Shown: in pieces, positions 27,299-36,094 of the stretch
Numbering within the stretch: position 1 is the first letter of the stretch
How the letters are laid out: each line of letters opens with the position of its first letter
Assembly: GCA_944384205.1 (NCBI GenBank)
Contig: CALWSL010000004.1
Coordinates: 62,001-126,000, forward strand
Length of the DNA stretch: 64,000 nt
Reading direction: 5' to 3'
From: an uncultured Acetatifactor sp.
GTDB taxonomy: Bacteria; Bacillota; Clostridia; Lachnospirales; Lachnospiraceae
Translations under genes and position numbers: made by a program
The notes under the pieces: model-generated
What the model saw: only the letters and a program-made list of their open reading frames with translations
Told to the model about the DNA's origin: nothing
Databases searched by the model: none

Positions 27299-28045
27299 AT
27301 GTACCAATTTTTTGTCCAACCAACCCAAATTAATATAGATGACAAACGTGTCACAATTCTCGGCAGTGACGTAAACCATATCAGGAATGTGCTGCGCATG
27401 AAAATCGGCGAGGAGATTGCGGTCAGCAACGGGCAGGACGGAAAGGAATACCGCTGCGGGATTCTTTCTTTGGAGGAGGACTGTGTTCTCTGCGAGCTGC
27501 GCTTTGTGAAAGAGGACGGGGTGGAGCTGCCCTCCAAGGTGTATCTGTTTCAGGGGCTGCCGAAGGCGGACAAGATGGAGCTGATTATCCAGAAGGCGGT
27601 GGAGCTGGGCGTCTATCAGGTCATTCCCGTGGCGGCGAAGCGCTGCGTGGTAAAGCTGGATGACAAGAAAGCCAGGTCCAAAATCGCCAGATGGCAGAGC
27701 ATTGCGGAGGCAGCAGCCAAACAGAGCAAACGGGGCATTATCCCCAAAGTGACAGAGGTTATGAGCTTCCGGGACGCAGTGAAGCTGGCGGCAGATATGG
27801 AGGTGCACCTGATTCCCTATGAGCTGGCAGAGGGAATGGACAGAACCAAAGAAATCATTTCGGCATTGCAGCCCGGACAGGATGTGGCGGTTTTTATCGG
27901 ACCGGAGGGCGGTTTTGAAGAATCGGAGATTCGGGAAGCGGTGGCGCAGGGTATGGAACCCATCACTTTGGGCAGACGAATCCTTCGCACGGAGACAGCG
28001 GGACTTACGGTGCTTTCATGGATTATGTATCAGTTGGAAGTGTGA
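27299..28045 (+). CDS. rsmE: 16S rRNA m3U1498 methyltransferase RsmE
   Basis: A 248-residue SPOUT-class methyltransferase that modifies U1498 in helix 44 of 16S rRNA. It has an N-terminal PUA-like domain (MYQFFVQPTQINIDDKRVTI, HIRNVLRMKIGEEI) and the knotted SAM domain with VFIGPEGGFEESEI and LGRRILRTETAGLTVLS, both standard family motifs. A gaggag site precedes the ATG. Its separation from prmA by three hairpin repeats may make its expression partly independent. Confidence 0.96.
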   Translation: MYQFFVQPTQINIDDKRVTILGSDVNHIRNVLRMKIGEEIAVSNGQDGKEYRCGILSLEEDCVLCELRFVKEDGVELPSKVYLFQGLPKADKMELIIQKAVELGVYQVIPVAAKRCVVKLDDKKARSKIARWQSIAEAAAKQSKRGIIPKVTEVMSFRDAVKLAADMEVHLIPYELAEGMDRTKEIISALQPGQDVAVFIGPEGGFEESEIREAVAQGMEPITLGRRILRTETAGLTVLSWIMYQLEV

Positions 28046-28145
28046 GAAAAAGAGCGCAGAAACCTATCTTTTGCATATGATAAATATGAGGAAGTAGCTT
28101 CTCGTTTCAGGGGAACCGGAGAGCTAAAAGTAAAAGGAGAAAAAA

Positions 28146-29315
28146 ATGGAAGTGTATTTGGACAATTCAGCTACAACGAGAGTGTTTCCCGAAGTGGCGG
28201 AGTTGATGACGAAAATAATGTGTGAAGATTACGGGAATCCTTCCAGTCTGCATATGAAAGGACTTGAGGCGGAACAATATCTGCGGTATGCGAAGGAGAC
28301 ATTGGCGAAAATTCTCAAAGTCAGTGAGAAGGAGCTGTTATTTACCTCCGGGGGGACGGAATCCGATAATATGGCGTTGGTGGGTTGCGCCATGGCAAAC
28401 CGCAGACGTGGAAATCATTTGATTACCACCCAGATTGAGCATCCTGCCGTTTTGCAGACGATGCACTATCTGGAAAGCCGGGGGTTTCGGGTGACTTATC
28501 TTCCGGTAGACGACAGCGGACAGATTGTTCCGGAAGAACTGATGCGTGCCATGACGCCGGAGACCATTCTGGTGTCGGTAATGCACACCAATAATGAAAT
28601 TGGTACGGTACAGCCCATCGCGCAGATTAGCGATATGATGAAAAGGAGGAATCCGTATACGTTGTTCCATGTGGATGCGGTACAGGGTTTTGGCAAGGAT
28701 AAGATTTATCCCAAGCAGATGGGGATTGATTTGCTTTCTGCCAGCAGCCACAAGATTCACGGTCCCAAAGGTGTGGGATTATTATATATCAGTGACAGGG
28801 TAAAAATACAACCCATTATTTATGGTGGAGGACAGCAGCAGAATCTTCGTTCCGGTACGGAAAATGTACCGGGAGCAGCGGGAATGGCAAAGGCTGCAGA
28901 GCTTTTGTATCAAAATCTGGAAAAGGACAGAGAGCATCTGTATCAAATCAAACGTCATTTTATCGAAGGCGTCCGCAGGATGGAAGGCATACATGTGAAC
29001 GGACTGCCGGAGGGCGACGAATATGGTATGCGGTCCGCGCCCCATATTGTCAGCGTATCCTTTAAGGGGGTGCGGAGTGAAGTGCTTCTGCACGCTTTGG
29101 AGGAAAAAGGAATTTATGTTTCCGCAGGAAGCGCCTGCTCGGCACACAAGCCGCAGCCGTCAGCAACGCTGAAGGCAATCGGCGTGGAAAAGTCAATACT
29201 GGAATCTACCATACGATTCAGCTTCTCCGTGTTTACCACAATGGAAGAAATAGACTATACATTGCAGGTTTTGTATGATAAAATTCCTATGTTGCGTAAG
29301 TTTACACGCAGATAA
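28146..29315 (+). CDS. Cysteine desulfurase (NifS/IscS-like), partner of ThiI
   Basis: A 389-residue PLP enzyme that removes sulfur from cysteine. N-terminus MEVYLDNSATTRVFPEV, PLP-binding Lys in SASSHKIHGPKGVGLLY, and the active-site Cys in SAGSACSAHKPQPS. The presence of two or more residues between GSACS and the next conserved block is typical of the group I IscS/NifZ type. It lies 43 bases before thiI, so it most likely supplies persulfide for 4-thiouridine in tRNA, as Bacillus NifZ does. AGGAG precedes the ATG. Confidence 0.94.
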   Translation: MEVYLDNSATTRVFPEVAELMTKIMCEDYGNPSSLHMKGLEAEQYLRYAKETLAKILKVSEKELLFTSGGTESDNMALVGCAMANRRRGNHLITTQIEHPAVLQTMHYLESRGFRVTYLPVDDSGQIVPEELMRAMTPETILVSVMHTNNEIGTVQPIAQISDMMKRRNPYTLFHVDAVQGFGKDKIYPKQMGIDLLSASSHKIHGPKGVGLLYISDRVKIQPIIYGGGQQQNLRSGTENVPGAAGMAKAAELLYQNLEKDREHLYQIKRHFIEGVRRMEGIHVNGLPEGDEYGMRSAPHIVSVSFKGVRSEVLLHALEEKGIYVSAGSACSAHKPQPSATLKAIGVEKSILESTIRFSFSVFTTMEEIDYTLQVLYDKIPMLRKFTRR

Positions 29316-29358
29316 CGAGACATGCAAAATGTCGTTTAAGAGGATAGAGAGGAAAGAT

Positions 29359-30537
29359 ATGTTTACAGCTTTTTTGATTAAATATGCCGAAATCGGTATC
29401 AAGGGAAAGAACCGCTATTTGTTTGAGGATGCTTTGATTCATCAGATGAAATATGCGCTGAAAAAATGTGAAGGACAATTCCTGATTCATAAGACTCAGG
29501 GGCGTATTTACGTGGATGCACAGACGGAATTTGATTTTGATGAAGTGGTGGAGCATTTGAAAAAGGTGTTTGGTATCTCCGGTATTTGCCCGGTAGTCCA
29601 CGTCGAGGACGAGGGCTTTGAAAAGCTGTGCGACACAATTATCCAATATATTGCCGACGTATATCCTGAACGAAATAAGACCTTCAAGGTACAGGCAAGA
29701 CGTGCGCGCAAAAATTATCCCAAGGATTCCATGACCATCAATATGGATATGGGAGAGGCGATTTTGAAAGCGTATCCGGAAATGAAGGTGGATGTGCACA
29801 ATCCTGATATTCTGCTGAATATTGAGGTGCGTGAGAAGATTTATATTTATTCCGAAATTATTCCGGGACCGGGCGGAATGCCTGTGGGTACAGGCGGAAA
29901 AGCAATGCTGCTGCTATCCGGCGGCATTGATTCCCCGGTTGCCGGTTATATGATAGCAAAGCGCGGCGTAAAAATTGACGCTGTTTATTTTCATGCGCCG
30001 CCGTATACCAGCGAGAGGGCAAAGCAGAAGGTGGTGGACCTTGCAAGACTGGTATCCCGCTACACGGGTCCGATTTATCTCCATGTAATCAATTTCACGG
30101 ATATACAGATGTATATCTATGAAAAATGCCCCCATGAAGAGCTGACCATTATTATGCGCCGTTATATGATGCGCATTGCGGAGCATATTGCAGAGGAAAC
30201 CGAGTGCCTTGGATTAATTACCGGCGAAAGTATTGGACAGGTTGCTTCTCAGACAATGAATTCCCTGATTGCCACAAATGAGGTCTGTGAACTGCCTGTA
30301 TATCGCCCCCTGATTGGCTTTGATAAGCAGGAAATTGTAGAAGTGTCTGAGAAAATCGGCACCTATGAGACGTCTATTCTGCCGTTCGAGGATTGTTGTA
30401 CCATATTTGTTGCCAAGCATCCCGTGACGAAACCAAATCTCAATGTCATCCGCCGTCATGAGCGCAATCTGGATGAGAAAATTGACGAGCTGGTGGAAAC
30501 CGCGCTTAAGAATGACGAAGTAATTGTTGTGGAATAA
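29359..30537 (+). CDS. thiI: tRNA 4-thiouridine synthase ThiI (no rhodanese domain)
   Basis: A 392-residue enzyme that adenylates U8 of tRNA and inserts sulfur to give 4-thiouridine; it can also serve thiamine synthesis. It has an N-terminal ferredoxin-like and THUMP region (MFTAFLIKYAEIGIKGKNR, FKVQARRARKNYP) and the PP-loop LLLSGGIDSPVAGYMIAKRG. The C-terminal rhodanese domain of E. coli ThiI is absent, which is normal for Firmicutes. The start at 29359 is chosen over the open frame from 29275 because of the gagaggaaag site and the family N-terminus. Confidence 0.95.
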   Translation: MFTAFLIKYAEIGIKGKNRYLFEDALIHQMKYALKKCEGQFLIHKTQGRIYVDAQTEFDFDEVVEHLKKVFGISGICPVVHVEDEGFEKLCDTIIQYIADVYPERNKTFKVQARRARKNYPKDSMTINMDMGEAILKAYPEMKVDVHNPDILLNIEVREKIYIYSEIIPGPGGMPVGTGGKAMLLLSGGIDSPVAGYMIAKRGVKIDAVYFHAPPYTSERAKQKVVDLARLVSRYTGPIYLHVINFTDIQMYIYEKCPHEELTIIMRRYMMRIAEHIAEETECLGLITGESIGQVASQTMNSLIATNEVCELPVYRPLIGFDKQEIVEVSEKIGTYETSILPFEDCCTIFVAKHPVTKPNLNVIRRHERNLDEKIDELVETALKNDEVIVVE

Positions 30538-30539
30538 AA

Positions 30540-30573
30540 AATGTCTCAAAGTGATTGCGAACTTTGAGACATT
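30540..30573 (-). terminator. Terminator between thiI and the HPr-like gene
   Basis: A 12-bp perfect stem (30540-30551 with 30562-30573) and a 10-base loop. On the - strand it is followed by a T5 run, so it mainly serves the HPr-like gene; it may also slow transcription from thiI. Confidence 0.8.
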
Positions 30574-30602
30574 CCGTTCATGCTTATGTATTTTGATTTC
30601 GA

Positions 30603-30833
30603 TTAAACCATGTAGGGTTTTAATGCTTCCAGGACATCTTCAATGCCGTCCTCTGCATGGATGTTTAAGTCGATGGGTTTGGATAAATCCAGACTGAAAA
30701 TACCCATGATGGATTTTGCATCGATAACATATCTGCCGGATACTAAATCGAAATCGTAATCGAATTTGGTAATATCATTCACAAATGACTTTACTTTGTC
30801 AATGGAATTTAAAGAAATCTGTACTGTTTTCAT
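30603..30833 (-). CDS. HPr-family regulatory protein without an active-site histidine
   Basis: A 76-residue protein with the HPr serine-site motif DAKSIMGIFSLDL (Ser41, equivalent to HPr Ser46) but with no counterpart of the HARP active site; that N-terminal region reads SIDKVKSFVND. It therefore cannot act in phosphotransfer from enzyme I but could be phosphorylated by HPr kinase. It is monocistronic on the - strand with a GGAGGT ribosome site and its own terminator. Together with the Crh-like protein at 2756 it is the second His-less HPr in this window. Function unknown. Confidence 0.85.
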   Translation of the reverse strand: MKTVQISLNSIDKVKSFVNDITKFDYDFDLVSGRYVIDAKSIMGIFSLDLSKPIDLNIHAEDGIEDVLEALKPYMV

Positions 30834-30934
30834 ATAAGTTACCTCCTTATGTTTGTCATACCTTCTGCATTCATATTAACGGCTTGACGGACAAAAGTCA
30901 AGGAGAAAACACTACAAAAAAAGAGAGGAATAAT

Positions 30935-32296
30935 ATGAAAAATGTAGCATTGCATAACCTTGGGTGCAAAGTAAATTCCTATGAAATAGATGTAATGCAA
31001 CAAATGTTACAAGAAAAAGGCTATAATATTGTACCATTTGATGAAGTTGCTGATATTTATATTGTGAATACCTGTACCGTCACCAATATTGCGGACAGAA
31101 AGAGCAGGCAGATGCTTCATCGTGCGAAGCAGAAGAATCCCAACGCCGTGGTTGTGGCGGTGGGGTGCTATGTGCAGACCGGCAAAAAGGCGGTGGAGGA
31201 GGATGCGTGTATTGACCTTGCCATTGGCAATAACCGCAAAAAGGATATGGTCTCTATTCTGGAGGAATATCTGGAGCAACGGGACAAGAACTTCTGTGAC
31301 AAGACATTACATGACACAAGTGTCATAGATATAAATAATACCTATGAATATGAGGAAATGACCCTGCGTCAGACGGCGGAGCATACCCGTGCCTACATCA
31401 AGATACAGGACGGCTGTAATCAGTTCTGCTCCTACTGTGTGATTCCGTTTGCCCGCGGCAGGGTGAGAAGCCGCCGGGCAGAGGATATTATAAAAGAAAT
31501 AAAAGGGATTGTGGCAGCGGGTTATCAGGAGATTGTGCTGACGGGAATCCACATCAGCTCTTATGGTATTGATTTTGAAGAGAGGCGTGATTATTCCGGG
31601 AACAGCAAGCTGTTGGATTTAGTGGAACAGATTCATGCCATTGAAGGACTGAGCCGGATTCGTCTCGGCTCTCTGGAGCCCCGCATCGTAACGGAGGAGA
31701 CGGCAAAAAGACTGGCTGCACTGCCCAAAATCTGCCCGCATTTTCATTTATCCTTACAGAGCGGCTGCGACGAGACCCTGAAAAGAATGAATAGACACTA
31801 TACCACGGGGGAATACTTCCAAAGTGTAGAAAACCTGCGAAAAGTGTTTGATTATCCGGCGATTACTACCGATGTCATTGTGGGCTTTCCCGGCGAAACG
31901 GAAGCGGAATTTGCTGAAACGAAGGAGTTTTTGGAGAAAATTTTCTTTTATGAGATGCACATTTTTAAGTATTCCAAGCGCGCAGGAACCCGCGCGGCAG
32001 CGATGCAAAGTCAGGTGCCGGATCAGACCAAAACCCTGCGCAGCAAAGAATTGCTTGCTATGGAAAAACGACAGTCCAGGGAATTTCGGAGCCGCTATCT
32101 CGGCAAAACGGTGGAGGTGCTGTTGGAGGAGAGCAGGGAAATCGGCAGGAAACGGTATTTTATCGGACATACAAAGGATTATGTGAAGGTGGGAGTCCCC
32201 GTTTTGGAGGGAAAGGCTGTGCCGGCATCCAACAAAATTGTGAAGATAACGGCAGTGGATTTCCTTACCGACGATATTTTGCTGGGTGAACTGTAA
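30935..32296 (+). CDS. mtaB: tRNA t6A37 methylthiotransferase MtaB
   Basis: Radical-SAM enzyme that converts t6A37 to ms2t6A37 in tRNAs reading ANN codons. The 453-residue protein has the UPF0004 domain with three cysteines (NLGCKVNSYE, NTCTVTNIADRKSRQ, VAVGCYVQ) for one [4Fe-4S] cluster, the radical-SAM motif CNQFCSYC for the second, and a C-terminal TRAM domain. The ASRKSRQ-like motif ADRKSRQ separates MtaB from MiaB. The start at 30935 follows AGAGAGGAA; the longer frame from 30785 would run into the divergent HPr-like gene. Confidence 0.93.
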   Translation: MKNVALHNLGCKVNSYEIDVMQQMLQEKGYNIVPFDEVADIYIVNTCTVTNIADRKSRQMLHRAKQKNPNAVVVAVGCYVQTGKKAVEEDACIDLAIGNNRKKDMVSILEEYLEQRDKNFCDKTLHDTSVIDINNTYEYEEMTLRQTAEHTRAYIKIQDGCNQFCSYCVIPFARGRVRSRRAEDIIKEIKGIVAAGYQEIVLTGIHISSYGIDFEERRDYSGNSKLLDLVEQIHAIEGLSRIRLGSLEPRIVTEETAKRLAALPKICPHFHLSLQSGCDETLKRMNRHYTTGEYFQSVENLRKVFDYPAITTDVIVGFPGETEAEFAETKEFLEKIFFYEMHIFKYSKRAGTRAAAMQSQVPDQTKTLRSKELLAMEKRQSREFRSRYLGKTVEVLLEESREIGRKRYFIGHTKDYVKVGVPVLEGKAVPASNKIVKITAVDFLTDDILLGEL

Positions 32297-32376
32297 CTAT
32301 TGAATTTTCTCTGTAAATGAGTTAAGATAATAGACAACAGAACAAAGCTACGTTTTTTTGAGAATGAGAGGAAAAT

Positions 32377-32640
32377 ATGCAGGACCTGGGAAATACGCAA
32401 TACTTCAAAGTGGAGACAGAGCCTGAAACCGGAGTAAGGGTGGTACTGTCTACTGTGTATGAAGCACTGACCGAAAAAGGATACAATCCCGTAAATCAGA
32501 TTGTGGGATATATTATGAGTGGCGATCCGACCTATATTACCAGTCACAAAAATGCAAGAAGCCTGATTATGAAGGTGGAACGGGACGAGCTGGTAGAGGA
32601 GCTTCTGACGGAGTACATTCGTAATAATAAATGGCAATAG
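32377..32640 (+). CDS. ireB: IreB family regulatory phosphoprotein (DUF965)
   Basis: An 87-residue protein, [13 protein letters not shown] at the N-terminus and [28 protein letters not shown] in the core, the family signature. In Enterococcus faecalis IreB is phosphorylated by the Ser/Thr kinase IreK and controls cephalosporin resistance; one Thr (residue 7) in the N-terminal tail is a plausible phosphosite here. It is the first gene of the conserved ireB-ruvX-DUF1292 trio, with ruvX ten bases downstream. Confidence 0.92.
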   Translation: MQDLGNTQYFKVETEPETGVRVVLSTVYEALTEKGYNPVNQIVGYIMSGDPTYITSHKNARSLIMKVERDELVEELLTEYIRNNKWQ

Positions 32641-32650
32641 GAGGAAGTCC

Positions 32651-33082
32651 ATGAGAATTATGGGGCTGGATTTCGGCGCCAAAACTGTGGGGGTGGCAGT
32701 GAGCGACAGTCTGCTTCTGACCGCGCAGGGTGTGGAAATTATCCGAAGAAAAGAAGAAAATAAATTACGTCAGACATTAGCCAGAATCGAAGAGCTGATT
32801 GTAGAATACGAAGTGACAGAAATCGTGCTGGGACTTCCGAAGAATATGAATGCAACGGAAGGTGTCCGCGTGGAGCTGACGAACGAATTTAAGGAGAAGC
32901 TTGAGAGAAGGACCGGACTGCCTGTGACGATGTGGGACGAGCGTCTCACCACGGTAGCAGCGGATAAGATTATGATGGAAGCAGGTATCCGCAGAGAGAA
33001 CCGCAGGGAGTATGTGGATAAGATAGCGGCTGCGCTGATTTTGCAGGGATATCTGGACAGAAAGAGCATGGAGAAGAAATGA
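32651..33082 (+). CDS. ruvX: Holliday junction resolvase-like protein RuvX (YqgF)
   Basis: A 143-residue RNase H-fold protein. It begins [19 protein letters not shown] with the first catalytic Asp, has [13 protein letters not shown] in the middle and the C-terminal [12 protein letters not shown] with acidic catalytic residues. The family is linked to 16S pre-rRNA 5' processing and to Holliday junction cleavage. It lies between ireB and a DUF1292 gene, with short spacers, behind an AGGAGG site. Confidence 0.93.
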   Translation: MRIMGLDFGAKTVGVAVSDSLLLTAQGVEIIRRKEENKLRQTLARIEELIVEYEVTEIVLGLPKNMNATEGVRVELTNEFKEKLERRTGLPVTMWDERLTTVAADKIMMEAGIRRENRREYVDKIAAALILQGYLDRKSMEKK

Positions 33083-33091
33083 GAAAAAGAG

Positions 33092-33361
33092 ATGAGTAAA
33101 TTAGAAAAGATTACTTTTAATCCGGAGGGCGAAGAGCCTGTGGAATTTTATGTTTTGGAGCAGACCAGAATCGGAGGCTGCAGCTATATTCTTGTGACCG
33201 ATGCGGAAGAGGGAGACGGAGAGGCGCTGATTCTGAAGGACTTATCCAAAGACGGAGAGGAAGAAAGCCTCTTTGCGATTGTTTCGGACGATGAAGAACT
33301 TAAAGCAGTAGCCGGCGTTTTTGAGAATATGCTGGATGATGTGGAGTTCGTTCAGGAGTAA
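33092..33361 (+). CDS. DUF1292 family acidic protein
   Basis: An 89-residue, strongly acidic protein (MSKLEKITFNPEGEEPVEFYVLEQ and a C-terminal DDVEFVQE). DUF1292 (YrzB) proteins follow ireB and ruvX in most clostridia and bacilli; no biochemical function is known. The start is ten bases after the ruvX stop. It ends ahead of a terminator-like hairpin. Confidence 0.88.
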   Translation: MSKLEKITFNPEGEEPVEFYVLEQTRIGGCSYILVTDAEEGDGEALILKDLSKDGEEESLFAIVSDDEELKAVAGVFENMLDDVEFVQE

Positions 33362-33363
33362 TA

Positions 33364-33400
33364 GATTGAAAAATCATTCTGATGAGCTGATTTTTCAATC
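33364..33400 (+). terminator. Probable terminator after the DUF1292 gene
   Basis: A perfect 13-bp stem (33364-33376 with 33388-33400) with an 11-base loop. The T run is in the stem rather than after it, so efficiency is uncertain. The remaining ~230 bases to the RNase J gene hold a TATAAT box at 33428-33433 without a clear -35 box. Confidence 0.6.
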
Positions 33401-33631
33401 GGAAAAATAAATTTTTCACACATAAATTATAATAAAGTTACATAGTTGACGGATGAGCAGCATCCAATCAGCCATTTTTAACGCAAATAACGGTCCGTGA
33501 GCCGTAAGACGGGGAGTGCTTGCGGCAGGAGATGTTGTGCTGTTGTTGTGCATTAAAATGCGGGATGATTTCTTTTTGCTGATTGAGAGGCTTATGCTTT
33601 GGAGTGGCTGTGTAGAATGGAGGAAATTTGA

Positions 33632-35308
33632 TTGAAGAAGAAAAAAGAGAATAATGGCGATTCCAAGCTGAAAATCATCCCTTTAGGAGGCTTGGAACAG
33701 ATTGGTATGAACATTACTGCCTTCGAGTATGAGGACAGTATTATTGTGGTGGACTGTGGTTTGTCTTTCCCGACGGATGATATGCTGGGAATTGACCTGG
33801 TGATTCCGGATGTTACCTACCTTAAGGATAATATTGACAAGGTGAAGGGCTTTGTGATTACTCATGGTCATGAGGATCATATCGGGGCGCTTCCCTATGT
33901 ACTGCGGGAGGTCAACGTGCCCGTTTATGCTACTCGTCTTACGATGGGTATCATTGAAAATAAGTTAAAAGAACATAACCTGATGAAAGGTACCAAGCAT
34001 AAGGTAGTAAAATTCGGACAGTCTATCAATTTGGGACAGTTCCGTGTGGAATTTATCAAGACGAATCACAGTATTGTGGATGCTGCCGCGCTTGCAATTT
34101 ATTCTCCTGCCGGTGTCGTGGTTCATACCGGAGATTTTAAAGTAGATTATACTCCCGTATTCGGTGATGCCATTGATTTGCAGCGTTTTGCGGAAATTGG
34201 CAAAAAAGGCGTGCTGGCGCTGATGTGCGATTCCACCAATGCAGAGCGTCCCGGCTTTACGCCTTCCGAGAAAACCGTGGGAAAAACCTTTGACACTTTG
34301 TTTGAGGAGCACAAAAATACAAGAATTTTTGTGGCAACCTTTGCATCTAATGTGGACCGTGTGCAGCAGATTATTAATACCGCATATAAATTTGGCAGGA
34401 AGGTGTCCGTGGAAGGACGCAGCATGGTCAATATTATCGAGACTGCCAGAAATCTGGAATGTTTGAATATCCCGGAGAATACGCTGGTGGATATTGACCA
34501 GATGAAAAATTATCCCGACGAACAGCAGGTTATAATTACGACGGGCAGCCAGGGGGAAAGCATGGCGGCGCTGAGCCGTATGGCAAATAATATGCACCGT
34601 AAGATTACCATTGGTGCAGGGGATACGGTTATCTTTTCGTCCAACCCGATTCCCGGAAATGAAAAATCGGTTACAAATATTATCAATGAGCTTTTAAGAA
34701 AGGGCGCGGACGTTATTTTTCAGGATGCCCATGTATCCGGGCATGCCTGTCAGGAGGAAATCAAGCTGATTTACACCCTGATTCACCCCAAATATGCAGT
34801 TCCCGTACATGGCGAGTACAAGCATTTGAAAGCGCAGGCGAAGATTGCGGAAGGTCTGGGAATGGACAAGGAAAATATCTTTATCCTCTCCTCCGGTGAT
34901 GTGCTGGAGATTAGCGATGAGGACGCCTCCGTCACAGGAAAAGTACCTACGGGCGCAATCCTGGTGGACGGTCTTGGCGTAGGTGATGTAGGGAATGTGG
35001 TGCTGCGTGACCGCCAGCATCTTGCAGAGGACGGTATCATGATTGTGGTTATGAGTCTGGACAGGGTGAGCGGACAGTTGGTGGCAGGACCCGATATCGT
35101 GTCCCGTGGTTTTGTCTATGTCCGTGAGTCGGACGAGCTGATCGAGGAGGCACGCATCAAAGTGGATGAGGCGCTGCAGACATGTCTTGACCGTGGTATC
35201 ACTGACTGGGGCAAGTTAAAATCCACCACCAAGGATGTGCTTGGCGATTATGTATGGAAAAAGACGAAGAGACGACCTATGATACTGCCGATTATTATGG
35301 AAGTGTAA
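33632..35308 (+). CDS. Ribonuclease J
   Basis: A 558-residue beta-CASP metallo-beta-lactamase RNase with endonuclease and 5'-3' exonuclease activity in mRNA decay and rRNA maturation. The zinc motif is ITHGHEDHIGALPYV, followed by HTGDFKVDYTPV, and the beta-CASP region has VSVEGRSMV and TTGSQGESMAAL. The end of the protein is KKTKRRPMILPIIMEV. The start codon is TTG at 33632 with GGAGG at 33619-33623; no ATG alternative keeps the conserved N-terminus. Whether it is RNase J1 or J2 cannot be told here. Confidence 0.93.
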   Translation: MKKKKENNGDSKLKIIPLGGLEQIGMNITAFEYEDSIIVVDCGLSFPTDDMLGIDLVIPDVTYLKDNIDKVKGFVITHGHEDHIGALPYVLREVNVPVYATRLTMGIIENKLKEHNLMKGTKHKVVKFGQSINLGQFRVEFIKTNHSIVDAAALAIYSPAGVVVHTGDFKVDYTPVFGDAIDLQRFAEIGKKGVLALMCDSTNAERPGFTPSEKTVGKTFDTLFEEHKNTRIFVATFASNVDRVQQIINTAYKFGRKVSVEGRSMVNIIETARNLECLNIPENTLVDIDQMKNYPDEQQVIITTGSQGESMAALSRMANNMHRKITIGAGDTVIFSSNPIPGNEKSVTNIINELLRKGADVIFQDAHVSGHACQEEIKLIYTLIHPKYAVPVHGEYKHLKAQAKIAEGLGMDKENIFILSSGDVLEISDEDASVTGKVPTGAILVDGLGVGDVGNVVLRDRQHLAEDGIMIVVMSLDRVSGQLVAGPDIVSRGFVYVRESDELIEEARIKVDEALQTCLDRGITDWGKLKSTTKDVLGDYVWKKTKRRPMILPIIMEV

Positions 35309-35349
35309 TAAAAATAAAACTTGAAAAAATGTGGGAGTGAAGATACAAT

Positions 35350-35670
35350 ATGAGCAAGCTGGACAATGCAGTGGAGCGGTTGATAGAAGCAATTCTTGAT
35401 TCGGAGATTTACCGTGAATATGACGCACAGCGAAACAGGGTAAATCAGTATCCTGAATTGAAAGCCCAGATTGATGAATTTCGGAAAAGAAACTTTCTGC
35501 TCCAGAGAAGTGAGGATAATGCCTTTGAAAAAATTGAACAGTTTGAAAAAGAATATGCAGATTTCAGGGAAAATACTCTGGTGTCTGAATTTCTGGCGGC
35601 GGAGCTTGCATTTTGCAGAATGATGCAGGATATCAATCTTCAGGTGACGGAAGCCGTGCATTTTGAGTAA
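35350..35670 (+). CDS. YlbF family regulator
   Basis: A 106-residue all-helical protein (MSKLDNAVERLIEAILDSEIYREYDAQ, FEKEYADFRENTLVSEFLAAE). It belongs to the YlbF/YmcA family; in Bacillus these proteins form the Y-complex that assists RNase Y in mRNA maturation. Its location directly after RNase J fits an RNA-processing role, but it could have another partner. Confidence 0.85.
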   Translation: MSKLDNAVERLIEAILDSEIYREYDAQRNRVNQYPELKAQIDEFRKRNFLLQRSEDNAFEKIEQFEKEYADFRENTLVSEFLAAELAFCRMMQDINLQVTEAVHFE

Positions 35671-35706
35671 CCGCAAAAAAATTTTATTTGTAAGGATGTG
35701 AGAGAT

Positions 35707-36087
35707 ATGGATTATGGCAATGTCGTAAGCGCCGTATTGGGAACAATTTTAAAGGTGTTGGCTGTTGTGGCAGTCGTTTTCCTGATTTATCGGGGGGCGG
35801 AGATTTGCTATGAGTATGGATACCGGGTTTTTACGGAAGAGCCGGTTTCAAGCGCGGGCGGCAGAACGGTCACGGTGACGGTCACAGAGGATATGTCTCC
35901 CTTACAAATCGGAGAGCTTTTTGAGGAAAAGGGACTGGTGAGAGATTCAAAATTATTTGCAATGCAGTATCTTCTGTCTGAATTTCGTGCAGATGTTGCG
36001 CCCGGTGAGTTCGAGCTGAGTACTGACATGACGGCGGAAGAAATGATGGAGGTTATGGCTTCCGGACAGACCGAAGAGGAAGAGTAG
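35707..36087 (+). CDS. Short MltG/YceG-like membrane protein lacking the catalytic domain
   Basis: A 126-residue protein with one N-terminal membrane segment (residues ~10-33) and an extracellular LysM-like domain (VTVTEDMSPLQIGELFEEKGLV, APGEFELSTDMTAEEMMEVM). This matches the N-terminal part of the endolytic transglycosylase MltG, but the ~200-residue catalytic YceG domain with its active-site Glu is absent. In Bacillus the full mltG gene (yrrL) sits directly before trmR and trhP, so this appears to be a shortened form at the same locus. ATG 35707 is preferred over the GTG at 35698. Role unknown, possibly glycan-strand sensing. Confidence 0.75.
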   Translation: MDYGNVVSAVLGTILKVLAVVAVVFLIYRGAEICYEYGYRVFTEEPVSSAGGRTVTVTVTEDMSPLQIGELFEEKGLVRDSKLFAMQYLLSEFRADVAPGEFELSTDMTAEEMMEVMASGQTEEEE

Positions 36088-36094
36088 GATAACA

